From the NCBI RefSeq assembly GCF_003268595.1, contig NZ_CP029797.1, forward strand, positions 2,377,501 to 2,441,500: a DNA stretch of 64,000 nucleotides. Direction: 5' to 3'. The notes beneath the pieces are model-generated. The model saw only the letters and a program-made list of their open reading frames with translations, ran no database searches and had not been told where the DNA came from. Made by a program: the position numbers and the translations under genes. The DNA comes from Paraliobacillus zengyii (GTDB lineage: Bacteria > Bacillota > Bacilli > Bacillales > Amphibacillaceae). Positions 45,072 through 56,118 of the stretch are shown in pieces. The first letter of the stretch is position 1. Each line of letters starts with the position of its first letter.

Positions 45072-45115
45072 AAAAAAAAGTGTAGCTTTTAAATTAATCT
45101 CAGCTACACTTTTTC
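45072..45115 (-). terminator. Terminator after hemL
   Basis: AAAGTGTAGCT (45078-45088) pairs with AGCTACACTTT (45102-45112), followed on the minus strand by a T run. It ends the hem operon. Confidence 0.9.
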
Positions 45116-45117
45116 AT

Positions 45118-46410
45118 TTATTGATTCGCTATTTTTTTAAATGCAACGCGAGCCGCTGCAATTGTCTTGTCAATGTCTTCATCCGTATGCGCAGTAGATA
45201 AAAAGATACCTTCAAACTGAGAAGGTGGTAAAAAGATGCCTTCTTCAATCATTGCGCGATAATAACTAGCAAAATAATCTACATTAGATTTACTTGCTGT
45301 TTCATAATTAGTCACTGGCTCTGCATTAAAGAAAAATCCAACCATTGAACCTGCACGATTGACTTGTAAGTCTATCTCAAAGTCTGCTGCAGCTTTTCTA
45401 TATCCATCAACTAGACGATCAACTTTCGCATTTAGTTTTACATATGCGTCTTGATCCATCGCCTTTAATGTTTGATAACCTGCTGTCATTGCTAATGGAT
45501 TACCAGATAACGTCCCTGCTTGATAGATATCGCCAGTAGGAGCAATCTTCTCCATGATTTCTCTTTTTCCACCGTAAGCACCAACAGGAAGTCCTCCACC
45601 AATTACTTTGCCTAGACAAGTTAAGTCTGGAGTTACATCAAAGTGGCCCTGTGCACAATTATAACCAACACGAAAACCTGTCATCACTTCATCAAAAATA
45701 AGAAGCGAGCCATTTTTTTCGGTAATATCTCGTAAATTTTGTAAAAAACCAGCTTGCGGCGGTACAACACCCATATTGCCTGAAACTGGTTCTATAATAA
45801 CCGCAGCAATATCATCACCAAATTGGTCAAATGCATACTGAACGCTTTCAAAATCGTTATATGGCACCGTAATGGTATGCTGTGCAACAGAACTTGGTAC
45901 ACCGGGGCTATCAGGTAATCCTAAAGTTGCCACTCCAGAACCAGCTTTAATTAGCAATGAGTCACCATGTCCATGGTAGTTTCCTACAAATTTAAGAATT
46001 TTGTCGCGACCAGTATATCCTCTAGCAAGTCTTAATGCACTCATTGTCGCTTCTGTCCCCGAATTCACCATTCGCACCATTTCAATTGATGGTACTCGTT
46101 CAATAACAAGTTTTGCTAATTGGTTTTCCAATAATGTTGGAGCGCCAAAACTCGTTCCTTTTTCGACTATCTCTTTTAATTTTCCAACCACTCTTGGATC
46201 GGCATGCCCTAAAATTAAAGGTCCCCAACTCAAAACGTAATCAATGTAATGATTTCCGTCAATATCCGTAATCCTTGAACCTTTTCCGCTTTCCATAAAA
46301 ATCGGATTCATTCCTACTGATTTAAATGCTCGAACCGGTGAGTTAACCCCACCAGGTAGAAGATCAACCGCTTCTTTGTAAGCATCAATTGATTTATCGA
46401 AATTCCTCAT
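45118..46410 (-). CDS. hemL: Glutamate-1-semialdehyde 2,1-aminomutase HemL
   Basis: HemL is a PLP enzyme that makes 5-aminolevulinate from glutamate-1-semialdehyde. The PLP lysine is in [17 protein letters not shown] (about 268), and [10 protein letters not shown] is near the start. I take the ATG at 46410, preceded by AGAGGTG; the longer frame has a Cys/Lys-rich extension with no site. It is 430 residues and last in the hemA-C-D-B-L operon. Confidence 0.97.
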   Translation of the reverse strand: MRNFDKSIDAYKEAVDLLPGGVNSPVRAFKSVGMNPIFMESGKGSRITDIDGNHYIDYVLSWGPLILGHADPRVVGKLKEIVEKGTSFGAPTLLENQLAKLVIERVPSIEMVRMVNSGTEATMSALRLARGYTGRDKILKFVGNYHGHGDSLLIKAGSGVATLGLPDSPGVPSSVAQHTITVPYNDFESVQYAFDQFGDDIAAVIIEPVSGNMGVVPPQAGFLQNLRDITEKNGSLLIFDEVMTGFRVGYNCAQGHFDVTPDLTCLGKVIGGGLPVGAYGGKREIMEKIAPTGDIYQAGTLSGNPLAMTAGYQTLKAMDQDAYVKLNAKVDRLVDGYRKAAADFEIDLQVNRAGSMVGFFFNAEPVTNYETASKSNVDYFASYYRAMIEEGIFLPPSQFEGIFLSTAHTDEDIDKTIAAARVAFKKIANQ

Positions 46411-46429
46411 TGTATTGCACCTCTTCCTG

Positions 46430-47407
46430 CTATTCTTGCAACCACTTAGCAACGTCTTTCGCATGATAGGTCATAATTAAATTTGCACCTGCACGTTTCA
46501 TTGATGTTAACTTTTCTAGAACAATAGCTCTTTCATTTATCCAGCCATTTTGAGCGGCAGCTTTCACCATTGAATATTCTCCACTAACATTATAAGCTAC
46601 AATTGGTACATCATGTCGGTCGCGAACATCACGAATGATATCCATATATGATAATGCTGGTTTCACGATTAAGAAATCTGCACCCTCTTCTACATCACTT
46701 GCAGCCTCCCGAAGTGCTTCCAATCGATTAGCAGGATCCATCTGATATGTTTTACGATCTCCAAACTGTGGTGCACTTTGCGCAGCATCTCGAAAAGGAC
46801 CATAAAAAGCCGATGCATATTTTACTGCATAGGACATAATTGGCGTATTTTCAAAACCAGCTTTATCTAACCCTTGACGAATTCCAGCAACAAAGCCATC
46901 CATCATATTAGATGGTGCAATAATATCTGCGCCTGCTTTCGCTTGAGAAATAGCTGTTTCTATAATTAATTGTAACGATTGATCATTTTCAACGTCACCG
47001 TTATGTATCACACCACAATGTCCATGTGACGTATATTCACATAAACAAGTATCTGCAATCGTCAACATGTCTGGGAAGTTCTTTTTAATTTGACGCAATG
47101 CTTGCTGCACTATACCTGTTTCACAATAAGCCTGCGTACCTACTTCATCTTTCTCTTTTGGAATACCAAATAATAGTACACCATGAATGCCTAGACGCTC
47201 CAACTCATTTATTTCTTCATCTAAATTGTCTAACGATACCTGAAAACTACCAGGCATAGAAGAAATCTCATGCTTAATATCCTCACCCTCAACAACAAAC
47301 ATAGGATAAATGAGATCATCTGTTGATAATACCGTTTCTCTCACCAAAGCTCTCATATTGACAGAAGACCTTAACCGTCTATGTCTTTTAAAGTTATGTT
47401 CTTTCAT
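46430..47407 (-). CDS. hemB: Delta-aminolevulinic acid dehydratase HemB
   Basis: HemB condenses two 5-aminolevulinates to porphobilinogen. The zinc cysteines are in [16 protein letters not shown] (about 118-130), and the two active-site lysines in [15 protein letters not shown] (about 195) and [12 protein letters not shown] (about 248). I start at the ATG at 47407, eight bases after AGAAGG; it overlaps the end of hemD. The length of 325 fits. Confidence 0.97.
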   Translation of the reverse strand: MKEHNFKRHRRLRSSVNMRALVRETVLSTDDLIYPMFVVEGEDIKHEISSMPGSFQVSLDNLDEEINELERLGIHGVLLFGIPKEKDEVGTQAYCETGIVQQALRQIKKNFPDMLTIADTCLCEYTSHGHCGVIHNGDVENDQSLQLIIETAISQAKAGADIIAPSNMMDGFVAGIRQGLDKAGFENTPIMSYAVKYASAFYGPFRDAAQSAPQFGDRKTYQMDPANRLEALREAASDVEEGADFLIVKPALSYMDIIRDVRDRHDVPIVAYNVSGEYSMVKAAAQNGWINERAIVLEKLTSMKRAGANLIMTYHAKDVAKWLQE

Positions 47408-48203
47408 TACGTTCACCTTCTCTTTCTTGTGAAAAAAAATTGATCATCTCTATTACCATCTTTTCTGTGGTGAATTCTTGTGGTATGCGTATTTTATTAA
47501 AACCATTAACTTTTGCTGTCTCAGCGGTGGTTGTGCCAATACATACACATAAACGATGCTGTTTTATCCTCTCAAGGTCTGTTTGAACAGCTTCTAATTG
47601 TTGATTAAATGCCTCAATAGTTGACGGACTTGTAAAGGTATAACCGTCAATTTCATCCTGTTTAATAAGCTTTATTAATTCAGTTTGATTGTCTTTGTTG
47701 ACTACTGTTTCATAAGCAATCAAATAATCTATGTAGACCTGATGGGCCTTTAATACATCTTTCACTTCTAATGGAGATCGATTTCCTACCACCAACAAAA
47801 CTTTTTCAGCTGAACCAAAATGGGCAACAAACTCTTCAGCCATTGCCTCACTTTGATAATTTGTAGGATGAAAGTCTACTTCATATCCATATGATTGTAG
47901 CATTTGCTTCGTCTTTTTACCAATAACAGCAAACTGTAGCCCTTTTAAGACAGATGCATTAATTTCATATCGAACCAGTTGCTCAAAAAAGTAAATAACA
48001 CCATTCGCACTTGTGAAAAAAATCCACCCATAATCTTTGATGCCATTTAATAATTGATGATGATTTGATTTGTGCAGTCGAAAAGTTAATAACGGAATGT
48101 GAATAACTGTCGCACCAACATTCTCTAATTGATTTGAGAATATCTCTCCTTGTTCTTTTGCACGTGTTACAAGAATTGTTTTTCCTTGTAATGGCGAAAT
48201 CAT
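47394..48203 (-). CDS. hemD: Uroporphyrinogen-III synthase HemD
   Basis: HemD closes hydroxymethylbilane to uroporphyrinogen III with inversion of ring D. The family diverges strongly; the two-lobed pattern, [25 protein letters not shown] and [14 protein letters not shown] support it. It overlaps hemC by 4 bp and hemB by 14 bp. The product is the branch point to heme and to siroheme, whose genes lie at 60926-63172. Confidence 0.93.
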   Translation of the reverse strand: MISPLQGKTILVTRAKEQGEIFSNQLENVGATVIHIPLLTFRLHKSNHHQLLNGIKDYGWIFFTSANGVIYFFEQLVRYEINASVLKGLQFAVIGKKTKQMLQSYGYEVDFHPTNYQSEAMAEEFVAHFGSAEKVLLVVGNRSPLEVKDVLKAHQVYIDYLIAYETVVNKDNQTELIKLIKQDEIDGYTFTSPSTIEAFNQQLEAVQTDLERIKQHRLCVCIGTTTAETAKVNGFNKIRIPQEFTTEKMVIEMINFFSQEREGERNERT

Positions 48204-49132
48204 TCGTTTTCTAACTCCTCTTTCACTTTCCGAACAATTTCATCAGCGCCCTGTTCTTTTAGACGTTTTGCTGCCTCTTGACCAACTGCAACTGGATCTT
48301 TACCGCGGATAATTTCATGCAAAATTGTCTTTCCATCGGGTGTAGAGACAAGTGCTGATAATATAATGTCATCCTCATCTAAATAGGCATAACCTGCTAT
48401 AGGGACTTGACATCCACCTTCTAATAAATGTAAAAATGTGCGCTCTGCAGTTACTGTCCGAGTTGTTTCTTCATCACGAATTTTCTCAAGCCAATAGATT
48501 AGTTCTGTATCTGTTTCACGGCATTCAATCGCTAGCGCACCTTGACCAACAGCCGGTACACTTATAGTTGGATCAAGATATTCTGTTACCACTTCTTGAC
48601 TCCATCCCATTCTACTAAGTCCTGCTGCCGCTAAAATTATCGCGTCAAAATCTTCTTCTTCTAACTTTCGTAGACGTGTATTAATATTACCACGAATCCA
48701 TTTAATCTCTATATCAGGACGAATTGCTAAAATTTGCGAACTTCTACGTAAACTACTCGTTCCTACGATCGCACCCTTAGGTAAATCTTTGAATAACACA
48801 TGATTGTTAGATATAAATGCATCACGATGATCTTCCCTTGATGGAATCGTTCCAATAAGTAAACCTGAAGCAACTTTTGAAGGCATATCCTTCATGCTGT
48901 GAACAGCTAAATCAATTTCTTCATTATACATTGCCTGCTCAATTTCTTTAACAAACAATCCTTTGCCTCCAACTTTAGACAGGGTTACATCTAAAATTCT
49001 ATCCCCTTTAGTTGAGATTTTCTTGATCTCGAAAGTAAATGGTGCATTCACTTTTTTTAATTGTTCTATTGCCCATTCAGTTTGCGTTATAGCCAAAGGA
49101 CTTTTTCGTGAACCAATGATAATGTTCCGCAT
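48200..49132 (-). CDS. hemC: Porphobilinogen deaminase HemC
   Basis: HemC joins four porphobilinogens on a dipyrromethane cofactor held by the cysteine in [14 protein letters not shown] (about 240). [14 protein letters not shown] and the arginine-rich [11 protein letters not shown] and [13 protein letters not shown] segments are typical. The length is 310. It begins 85 bp after hemA; the hemX gene usually found between them is absent. Confidence 0.96.
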   Translation of the reverse strand: MRNIIIGSRKSPLAITQTEWAIEQLKKVNAPFTFEIKKISTKGDRILDVTLSKVGGKGLFVKEIEQAMYNEEIDLAVHSMKDMPSKVASGLLIGTIPSREDHRDAFISNNHVLFKDLPKGAIVGTSSLRRSSQILAIRPDIEIKWIRGNINTRLRKLEEEDFDAIILAAAGLSRMGWSQEVVTEYLDPTISVPAVGQGALAIECRETDTELIYWLEKIRDEETTRTVTAERTFLHLLEGGCQVPIAGYAYLDEDDIILSALVSTPDGKTILHEIIRGKDPVAVGQEAAKRLKEQGADEIVRKVKEELENE

Positions 49133-49178
49133 TCTTAATCATTCCTCTCCAGTTTAAACATGTACATACTTCATTTTA

Positions 49179-49217
49179 ACAATACCCCACCAATAATTAC
49201 AAAGGGTGGGGTATTGT
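49179..49217 (-). terminator. Strong hairpin between hemA and hemC
   Basis: AATACCCCACC (49181-49191) pairs perfectly with GGTGGGGTATT (49205-49215). On the minus strand it is followed by GTTAAAAT, a poor T tract, so it may be an attenuator or an mRNA stability element, not a full terminator. Confidence 0.5.
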
Positions 49218-50588
49218 TTAGCGCATTAGAGCTGGTTCCAATTTAAGATTGGCTGTTTTATTAACAGTCCTCAATGCGATCACATTATTATCTTCTACTT
49301 GTTCAGCTATTTTTTCTTTCACTAAATCTTCAATTCCAAAAATCTTTGTTAATAGCTGTAGAGAATCATCTGCCTCAGGACCTACTGATAGTTCTTTGGC
49401 CTGTAAGATAGGTTGTTTCAATAACTGATTAATAATACTTTTCGTATGCTTACTAATCACTTTACGCTCACGTTCTGTTAATCCAGGGATTTTCCGTTCT
49501 ATACTATTCATAGTGTCCGCTTGAATACTTAAGGCATGTTCGCGTAATGAAGATATGATTGGCACAACACCTAATGTTTTTACCCAATCATTAAATTCAA
49601 CAATTTCTTCTTCTATCAACATTTCAATTTGTTCTGAAGCAATTTTTCTTGAATAATTATTATGATCTACAACACCTTGTAGATCATCTATATCATTTAA
49701 ATTAATACCTTCCAACGTTGCAATATCAGGATCAATATCACGTGGCAAGGCAATATCTACAATGAATAGTGGTCTGCCTTGTCGATGTTCTACAATTGGT
49801 TTAAGCATATCCTTTGTCAAAACAAAATCTTGAGAATCTGTAGAACTAATAAAAATATCAGCTTCTAACAACGCATCATCAAATTCTTGTGCCGAACGCG
49901 CTTGTCCTCGGAATTGTTTTGCTAATGCTTGAGCCTTTTCAAATGTACGATTTATAACAGTTATATTCTCAACACCTGAACCCTGTAAATTTTTCGCAGC
50001 TAACTCTCCCATTTTACCAGCACCTAGAATTACAATATGCTTATTCGCTAAATTAGGAAACATCTTTTTGGCTAATGTAACTGCAGCATAACTAACAGAG
50101 ACAGCATTCTCTCCAATTGCAGTTTCTTTATGGGCACGTTTTGCAAGGGTAATTGACTGCTTAAATAATTGGTTAAACATCGTCCCTGTAATACTGTTTC
50201 GTTGCGCAAGTAAAAATGCATGTTTCATTTGTCCTAATATTTGTGTTTCTCCAACAACCATTGAATCAAGTCCAGCTGTCACGCGAAACAAATGCTCTTT
50301 TGCACCATCATTTTCATAAACAACTAAATGAGAAGTAAAACTTTCTTTATCTAAACCGAACCAACTTGCTAAGAATTGTTTTAAATAATAACGTCCCGTG
50401 TGTAATTGATCCACAACAGCATATACCTCTGTACGATTACATGTAGAAACAATCACATTCTCCAAGACACTTTTTTGTTTATTTAACGTCTGCATTGCTT
50501 CAACAAGTTCATCCGCTTGAAACGTTAATTTTTCTCTGATATCAATTGGAGCAGTTCTATAATTGACACCAACCATCAGGATATGCAC
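49218..50588 (-). CDS. hemA: Glutamyl-tRNA reductase HemA
   Basis: HemA reduces glutamyl-tRNA to glutamate-1-semialdehyde, the first committed step. The catalytic cysteine is in [12 protein letters not shown] (about 49). [12 protein letters not shown], the NADPH loop [12 protein letters not shown] (about 190) and the C-terminal dimer helix are present. I take the GTG at 50588, eight bases after GGGGG, which places [13 protein letters not shown] at the normal start. In Bacillus, HemA amount is lowered by HemX; that gene is missing here. Confidence 0.96.
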   Translation of the reverse strand: MHILMVGVNYRTAPIDIREKLTFQADELVEAMQTLNKQKSVLENVIVSTCNRTEVYAVVDQLHTGRYYLKQFLASWFGLDKESFTSHLVVYENDGAKEHLFRVTAGLDSMVVGETQILGQMKHAFLLAQRNSITGTMFNQLFKQSITLAKRAHKETAIGENAVSVSYAAVTLAKKMFPNLANKHIVILGAGKMGELAAKNLQGSGVENITVINRTFEKAQALAKQFRGQARSAQEFDDALLEADIFISSTDSQDFVLTKDMLKPIVEHRQGRPLFIVDIALPRDIDPDIATLEGINLNDIDDLQGVVDHNNYSRKIASEQIEMLIEEEIVEFNDWVKTLGVVPIISSLREHALSIQADTMNSIERKIPGLTERERKVISKHTKSIINQLLKQPILQAKELSVGPEADDSLQLLTKIFGIEDLVKEKIAEQVEDNNVIALRTVNKTANLKLEPALMR

Positions 50589-50632
50589 ACTATCTACCCC
50601 CAAGTTTTCCGTAACACAAGGTTACATATCTT

Positions 50633-50660
50633 ATTATATCATTTTTTATATGAATCAAAC
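50633..50660 (-). promoter_or_regulatory. Candidate hemA promoter (extended -10)
   Basis: On the minus strand TGATATAAT (TATAAT at 50638-50633) is a good extended -10 box. The -35 is weak: GTTTGA 16 bases, or TTGATT 14 bases, upstream. Transcription would start about 40 bases before the GTG. Confidence 0.45.
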
Positions 50661-50836
50661 GTTTTTAAATAGGGCAATTTTCTTACAATATATTCTCAAA
50701 ATTAAAAACATCACTTTGTTATCTTTCCCTACCAACATTATGGTAAGATAAGTAATGTTGTTTCTTTAATTATTAATTTCATTTACCTACATACTTTAAC
50801 ATATTTAATAGCTACAATCAACAAATTAATACTACT

Positions 50837-50851
50837 TAATAATTATTATAA
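50837..50851 (+). promoter_or_regulatory. Possible PerR-type box before the LiaI-like gene
   Basis: TAATAATTATTATAA matches the PerR consensus TTATAATNATTATAA at 14 of 15 positions and lies just before the ribosome site of the gene at 50865. The region is very AT-rich, so chance similarity is possible. Confidence 0.3.
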
Positions 50852-50864
50852 AAAGGAGTTACTA

Positions 50865-51347
50865 ATGCGCAAAAAACATACGCTAACGGCTTTTCTGTTA
50901 ATTGGAATTGGAACTTATTTTTTATTAAAACAATTAAGATTCCCAATTATTACTGATTTTTACTCATGGCCAACGTTATTGATCATTCTTGGAGTTGCTT
51001 TTCTTTTACACAGTTATATCGCGAGAGATTATGATAAATTGTTTCCTGGCGTGATTTTATTAGGAATTGGAAGCCACCACCATGGCTTAAACAACTATTC
51101 TTTTTGGATTGATCATTGGGGCATTTATACTATTATTATTGGATTGGCTTTCTTAATTCGTTATCAAAAGACAAAGGCTGGGTTAATACCAGGTTTAATT
51201 TTGTTAGCTTTATCATTTATAGCCATCTTTGCGTCTAATCAACCTGGATGGTTTCACTGGATAAATGAATTTATGGCTTTATTAGAAACATTTTGGCCAC
51301 TTGCTCTTGTATTGTTTGGTGCTTATTTATTATTTAATAAAAAATAG
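50865..51347 (+). CDS. LiaI-LiaF-like membrane protein (DUF5668 type)
   Basis: It has 160 residues and about six hydrophobic segments in three similar pairs, with repeated short blocks such as FLLIGIGTYFLL, PTLLIILGVAFLL and WPLALVLFGAYLLF, the pattern of the LiaI-LiaF-like transmembrane region. Members are often linked to envelope stress, but this one has no LiaF, kinase or regulator nearby. It starts eight bases after AAAAGGAG. Function unknown. Confidence 0.75.
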   Translation: MRKKHTLTAFLLIGIGTYFLLKQLRFPIITDFYSWPTLLIILGVAFLLHSYIARDYDKLFPGVILLGIGSHHHGLNNYSFWIDHWGIYTIIIGLAFLIRYQKTKAGLIPGLILLALSFIAIFASNQPGWFHWINEFMALLETFWPLALVLFGAYLLFNKK

Positions 51348-51384
51348 CAAGTCCGCATAACATTATGCAGACTTGCTATTTTTC
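51341..51384. terminator. Bidirectional terminator between the LiaI-like gene and ysxC
   Basis: AAATAGCAAGTC (51342-51353) pairs with GACTTGCTATTT (51370-51381), and inner GCATAA/TTATGC extends the stem. A and T runs flank it on both sides. Confidence 0.9.
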
Positions 51385-51390
51385 TGTTAG

Positions 51391-51978
51391 TTATTTTGCT
51401 AGAAAAGAATCAATTGTTCTCCATGCGTCTTCTTTTCCTTGTGCTGTTTCAGAAGAGAATGGAATGATCGTATCAGTTCCTTCAAGTGTCAATGTCTCTT
51501 TTATTCTTTTAACATGCTTTGCAACTTGATTCTTTTTAATTTTATCTAACTTTGTAGCGACTACTATAACCGGAATATCATGATGTTTTAAAAATTCATA
51601 CATAGAAACATCATCCACACTAGGCTGATGACGAATATCTACAACTTGAACAGCAGCACGTAAGTTTTCACGTTCCAAAAAATACTCTTCAATCATGTTT
51701 CCCCATGCTTCTCGTTCTGTTTTTGAAACTTTTGCATAACCATACCCAGGTACATCTACAAAGTGGAAAAAGTCGTTAATTTTATAAAAATTAAGTGTTT
51801 GTGTTTTTCCTGGCTTTGAAGATGTTCGGGCTAATGCCTTTCGATTAATTAATTTATTAATAAATGAAGACTTGCCAACATTGGATCTACCAGCTAAAGC
51901 GATCTCTGGAAGACCTCCAGTTGGATATTGCTTTTGTGATACAGCGCTAATAATTATTTCAGCTTTTGTTACTTTCAT
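51391..51978 (-). CDS. ysxC: Ribosome biogenesis GTPase YsxC (EngB)
   Basis: This essential GTPase acts in 50S assembly. G1 is [13 protein letters not shown] (about 30), G3 [10 protein letters not shown] (about 78), and G4 ATKLDKIKK (about 143). The length of 195 is normal. It starts one base after the lonA stop, so the two are co-transcribed and probably translationally coupled, as in B. subtilis. Confidence 0.97.
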   Translation of the reverse strand: MKVTKAEIIISAVSQKQYPTGGLPEIALAGRSNVGKSSFINKLINRKALARTSSKPGKTQTLNFYKINDFFHFVDVPGYGYAKVSKTEREAWGNMIEEYFLERENLRAAVQVVDIRHQPSVDDVSMYEFLKHHDIPVIVVATKLDKIKKNQVAKHVKRIKETLTLEGTDTIIPFSSETAQGKEDAWRTIDSFLAK

Positions 51979-51979
51979 A

Positions 51980-54298
51980 TTAATCCCCCACTAAAGCATG
52001 TTCTAATACTGTGTCTAAATGTTGCACAGCTATAAATGTTAACTCCTCACGTACACTTTTAGGTATATCGTCTAAGTCTTTCTCATTATCTTTCGGAATA
52101 ATGATTGTTGTTATTCCAGCTCTATGCGCACTCAAAGCTTTTTCTTTTAGACCACCGATAGGTAACACACGACCACGTAATGTAATTTCACCAGTCATAC
52201 CAACCTCTTTTTTCACAGCTCGATTAGTAAGTGCTGATACCAATGCAGTTGCTATTGTAATACCGGCAGAAGGACCATCTTTTGGTGTTCCTCCCTCTGG
52301 TACGTGAATGTGAATATCATTTTTTTGATAAAAATCAGGATCCACGTTTAGCACTTCAGCACGCGAGCGGATATAACTAAAGGCAGCCTGCGCGGATTCC
52401 TTCATAACGTCTCCTAGCTTTCCAGTTAACGTTAACTTACCTTTTCCAGGTACAATACTAACTTCAATTGCAAGTATATCACCACCAGCAGAAGTATAAG
52501 CAAGTCCAGTTGCCGTACCAATCTGATCTACTTCCTCCATCATACCGTACTGAAACAATGGTTTGCCCAATAAGCTCTCCAACTGCTTCTCCGTCACAAT
52601 AACTTTCTTTTTATCTTCTGAAATAATAATTTTAGCAGCCTTTCGACTGATAGATGCTAACTGACGTTCTAAACCACGAACACCAGCTTCTCTCGTATAA
52701 CGACGAATTAATTTCAGTAATGCTTCATCTCTTAATTGAAGTTGTCCTTTTTGAAGCCCATTTTCTTCTATCTGTTTAGATAGTAAGTGTTCTTTGGCTA
52801 TGTGTTGTTTCTCTAACTCTGTATACCCTGCTATCGAAATAATTTCCATCCTATCTAATAAAGGACGTGGAATAGTTTGTAAGGTGTTAGCTGTCGCAAC
52901 AAACATAACTTGACTTAGATCGTATGTTTCTTCAATAAAGTGATCACTAAAGTTACTGTTTTGTTCAGGATCCAATACCTCTAACATTGCTGAAGATGGA
53001 TCACCCCTGAAATCACTAGCCATTTTATCAATTTCATCTAGTAAGAAAACGGGATTAACCGTTTCCGCCTTTTTCATGCCTTGCATTATTCTTCCTGGCA
53101 TTGCACCAATGTATGTTCTTCGATGTCCTCTTATCTCAGCTTCATCACGAACACCACCCAAAGAAATGCGAACAAATTTTCGATTTATTGCCCGGGCAAT
53201 TGATTTTGCGAGAGAGGTTTTACCTACCCCTGGTGGACCGACTAAACATAGAATTGGCCCTTTTAATGATTTTGTTAAGTGTTGCACCGCTAAGTATTCC
53301 AATACTCTTTCTTTAACTTTTTCCAATCCATAATGATCTTCATCTAAAATCGTTTCTGCATGATGGATATCTAGATTATCATCTGTTACATTAGTCCACG
53401 GTAACGCTATTAACCATTCAATATAATTTCGTATCACGGAACTTTCTGCTGACGTTTGAGGTACTTTCTCAAATCTATCCAATTCTTTATTAGCAATTTT
53501 TAATATACGTTCTGGCATATCAGAAGCAAGTATCTTTTCTTTAAGATCTGCAACATCTCCTGTTTTACCATCTTTATCGCCTAATTCTTTTTGGATAGCC
53601 TTCATTTGTTCCCGTAAGTAGTACTCTTTTTGCGTTTTTTCCATTGATTTCTTTACATGAATTCCTATCTTCTTTTCTAAATCTAGTACTTCTCTTTCAT
53701 TAGAAATATATTGGATCAATGTTTTTAATCGTTTCTTTATGTCGTTTGTTTCTAATAATTCTTGTTTTACTTTTATCTTCAGCGATAAATGAGAAGCTAC
53801 AATATCAGCTAAACGGCCTGCTTCTTCTATATCTTTTACTGTTTCATAGGTTTCTTTATTAAGTTTTGTTGAGATCTTTATGTACTGTTCAAATTGTTCT
53901 AACAAAGAACGCAGTAGAGCTGTTTCTTCATTTTTATCAGCATGTTCATCTTTAACGGATTCAATTTCTACAATGAATTGATCTTTATCTTCTATAAATT
54001 GAACAATCTGACCTCTACTTAATCCTTCTACTAGAACACGAAATGTACCATTAGGTAACTTCAACATCTGTTTCACTTTTGCAATTGTACCAATTCGATG
54101 TAAATCTGTTTCACTTGGATCATCTATTGAACTGTCCTTTTGCGCTACAAGAAAAATGGTGTTCTCTTCTACCATTGCTCGTTCTAACGCATGTACAGAG
54201 CGCTCTCTACCTACATCTAAATGCAAAACCATTGTAGGAAATACGAGAATACCTCGTAAAGGAAGGAGTGGTATTTGAATGTTGCTTGTTTCAGTCAT
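51980..54298 (-). CDS. lonA: ATP-dependent protease LonA
   Basis: LonA degrades misfolded and regulatory proteins. The layout is an N-terminal substrate domain (about 1-300), AAA+ with [13 protein letters not shown] (about 348) and [11 protein letters not shown], and a C-terminal protease with the catalytic serine in [12 protein letters not shown] (about 672) and lysine about 43 residues later. The ATG at 54298, seven bases after GGAGG, is preferred over one 21 bases upstream. It follows lonB by 24 bp. Confidence 0.97.
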   Translation of the reverse strand: MTETSNIQIPLLPLRGILVFPTMVLHLDVGRERSVHALERAMVEENTIFLVAQKDSSIDDPSETDLHRIGTIAKVKQMLKLPNGTFRVLVEGLSRGQIVQFIEDKDQFIVEIESVKDEHADKNEETALLRSLLEQFEQYIKISTKLNKETYETVKDIEEAGRLADIVASHLSLKIKVKQELLETNDIKKRLKTLIQYISNEREVLDLEKKIGIHVKKSMEKTQKEYYLREQMKAIQKELGDKDGKTGDVADLKEKILASDMPERILKIANKELDRFEKVPQTSAESSVIRNYIEWLIALPWTNVTDDNLDIHHAETILDEDHYGLEKVKERVLEYLAVQHLTKSLKGPILCLVGPPGVGKTSLAKSIARAINRKFVRISLGGVRDEAEIRGHRRTYIGAMPGRIMQGMKKAETVNPVFLLDEIDKMASDFRGDPSSAMLEVLDPEQNSNFSDHFIEETYDLSQVMFVATANTLQTIPRPLLDRMEIISIAGYTELEKQHIAKEHLLSKQIEENGLQKGQLQLRDEALLKLIRRYTREAGVRGLERQLASISRKAAKIIISEDKKKVIVTEKQLESLLGKPLFQYGMMEEVDQIGTATGLAYTSAGGDILAIEVSIVPGKGKLTLTGKLGDVMKESAQAAFSYIRSRAEVLNVDPDFYQKNDIHIHVPEGGTPKDGPSAGITIATALVSALTNRAVKKEVGMTGEITLRGRVLPIGGLKEKALSAHRAGITTIIIPKDNEKDLDDIPKSVREELTFIAVQHLDTVLEHALVGD

Positions 54299-54322
54299 TT
54301 CTGTACCTCCGAATCGCATAAA

Positions 54323-55978
54323 TTAACTTGATTTCTTATTATCATTATACATCTTTTCAGTTGATGTAGTATTTGCTTCTAATACATAGGGTAATGCCTC
54401 TTGAAAAGTCTCAATTGGAATCACATTAATCCCTTTAATCTTCTGCGTCAGTGCTTGGTGATTTGCCTTAGGTATTAGTACTGTTTTAGCACCCGCATCT
54501 TTAGCTGCTTTTATTTTTATTGTAACGCCACCAATAGGTAAAACTTGTCCGTAAAGGCCTAATTCACCAGTCATTGCAACATTACAACTAATAGGAACCT
54601 TTTTCATACAGGAGTATATCCCCATTGCGATAGCTAAACCTGCAGACGGGCCATCCACTGGCGTACCACCAGGGAAATTAACATGAATATCATATTGATG
54701 TGCTGGTATCCCAATTGATTTTAAAAAGGTGACCACAGTTTCTACTGAAGCTTTGGCCATACTTTTTCGTTTAATTGACTTTGATTGCGTTCCTATCGTT
54801 TCTTCCTCTGCTATGCCTGTAATTATTATTTTAGAATCTTTTAATGCTGGCAACAATAAAACTTCCAGTGGTAACAAATAACCTGTACTAGGACCTAGCA
54901 AGGCCAATCCATTTACTTTACCAATTTTACTTTCTAATGGTATTTGACTAATAGGACGTGGAGTTAACCTACTTATTTCAGTAACCCATTCCATGTCAGC
55001 TAGTTCAATTGATTGTCTGCTTTCTTTCATTGCAACACTTGCAGCGATTTGAATTAGATTAACTGCTTCACGACCATTTTGTGCATAAATAGCTAACATA
55101 TTTAATGCTTCATTTGATAAAGGAACAGCTACCTTATCACTGGCACGTTTTGCAATTGTCATCATATCTTCTTTCTCTAAATCACGGAAATATATCTCCA
55201 AACAACGAGATCGGATCGCAGGTGGGATTTCCTCTGGCATTCGTGTTGTTGCTCCAATTAAACGAAAATCAGCAGGTAATCCTTCTGTAAATATCCGATG
55301 AATATGTCGCGGAATATTTTGATTTTCCTCACTGTAATAAGCACTCTCATAGTGGACAACGCCATCTTCTAGCACTTTTAATAATTTATTCATTTGAATT
55401 GGGTGTAATTCACCAATCTCATCAATAAATAAAATTCCACCATGTGCATTTGAAACTGCTCCACGTTTTGGTTGAGGAATTCCAGCTTGTCCCATTGCTC
55501 CTGCACCTTGATAAATAGGATCGTGTACAGAACCTATCAATGGATCAGCTATACCACGTTCATCAAATCGAGCAGTTGTTGCATCCAATTCAATAAATGG
55601 TGCACTCATAACAAAAGGAGAATCTTTATTTTTTCTTGCTTCCTCTAATACTAATCTTGCTGCAGCGGTTTTTCCAATACCAGGTGGTCCATATATAAGG
55701 ACATGCTGTGGGTTACTGTTACATATTGCAGCTCGCAACGCTTCAATTCCATCTTCTTGTCCAACCACATCTGATAAAACTTTTGGTCTAACTTTTTCTG
55801 ATAAAGGTTTGGTTAAGCGAATGTTTTTCATGGCTCGTAATGATTCAAGTTCTTTTTTTGACTCTTTTTCTATAACATTTTTACTAGCTCGTTGGCTCTT
55901 TAACATATTCCAAAAATAAAGCCCAATCACAATCCCAAAAAACAGTTGAATAATCATTACAATACTAACAAGATCCAT
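54323..55978 (-). CDS. lonB: ATP-dependent protease LonB (sporulation type)
   Basis: LonB is membrane-anchored by an N-terminal segment (about 4-22), lacks the large LonA substrate domain, and has AAA+ with YGPPGIGKTAAAR (about 97) and a protease domain with PVDGPSAGLAIAMG (about 438). In B. subtilis it is made in the forespore under sigma-F and helps limit sigma-H. It lies between clpX and lonA as expected. It is 551 residues, full length. Confidence 0.96.
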   Translation of the reverse strand: MDLVSIVMIIQLFFGIVIGLYFWNMLKSQRASKNVIEKESKKELESLRAMKNIRLTKPLSEKVRPKVLSDVVGQEDGIEALRAAICNSNPQHVLIYGPPGIGKTAAARLVLEEARKNKDSPFVMSAPFIELDATTARFDERGIADPLIGSVHDPIYQGAGAMGQAGIPQPKRGAVSNAHGGILFIDEIGELHPIQMNKLLKVLEDGVVHYESAYYSEENQNIPRHIHRIFTEGLPADFRLIGATTRMPEEIPPAIRSRCLEIYFRDLEKEDMMTIAKRASDKVAVPLSNEALNMLAIYAQNGREAVNLIQIAASVAMKESRQSIELADMEWVTEISRLTPRPISQIPLESKIGKVNGLALLGPSTGYLLPLEVLLLPALKDSKIIITGIAEEETIGTQSKSIKRKSMAKASVETVVTFLKSIGIPAHQYDIHVNFPGGTPVDGPSAGLAIAMGIYSCMKKVPISCNVAMTGELGLYGQVLPIGGVTIKIKAAKDAGAKTVLIPKANHQALTQKIKGINVIPIETFQEALPYVLEANTTSTEKMYNDNKKSS

Positions 55979-56118
55979 ATGCTACCTCCGAAATTTAAGA
56001 TACATGTTAGTATTTCCCCAAATCCAATACCTAAACAAAAAAACAACGAATTAACTTATATGTATAGTGAAATCCCTTGCTATTAGATAACAAGGGATTT
56101 CTATCAAATTATAATACT

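Noticed and set aside
44971..45201. 76-residue frame upstream of spoVID on the plus strand
   Set aside because: It crosses the hemL terminator and the end of hemL, with no ribosome site and biased composition.
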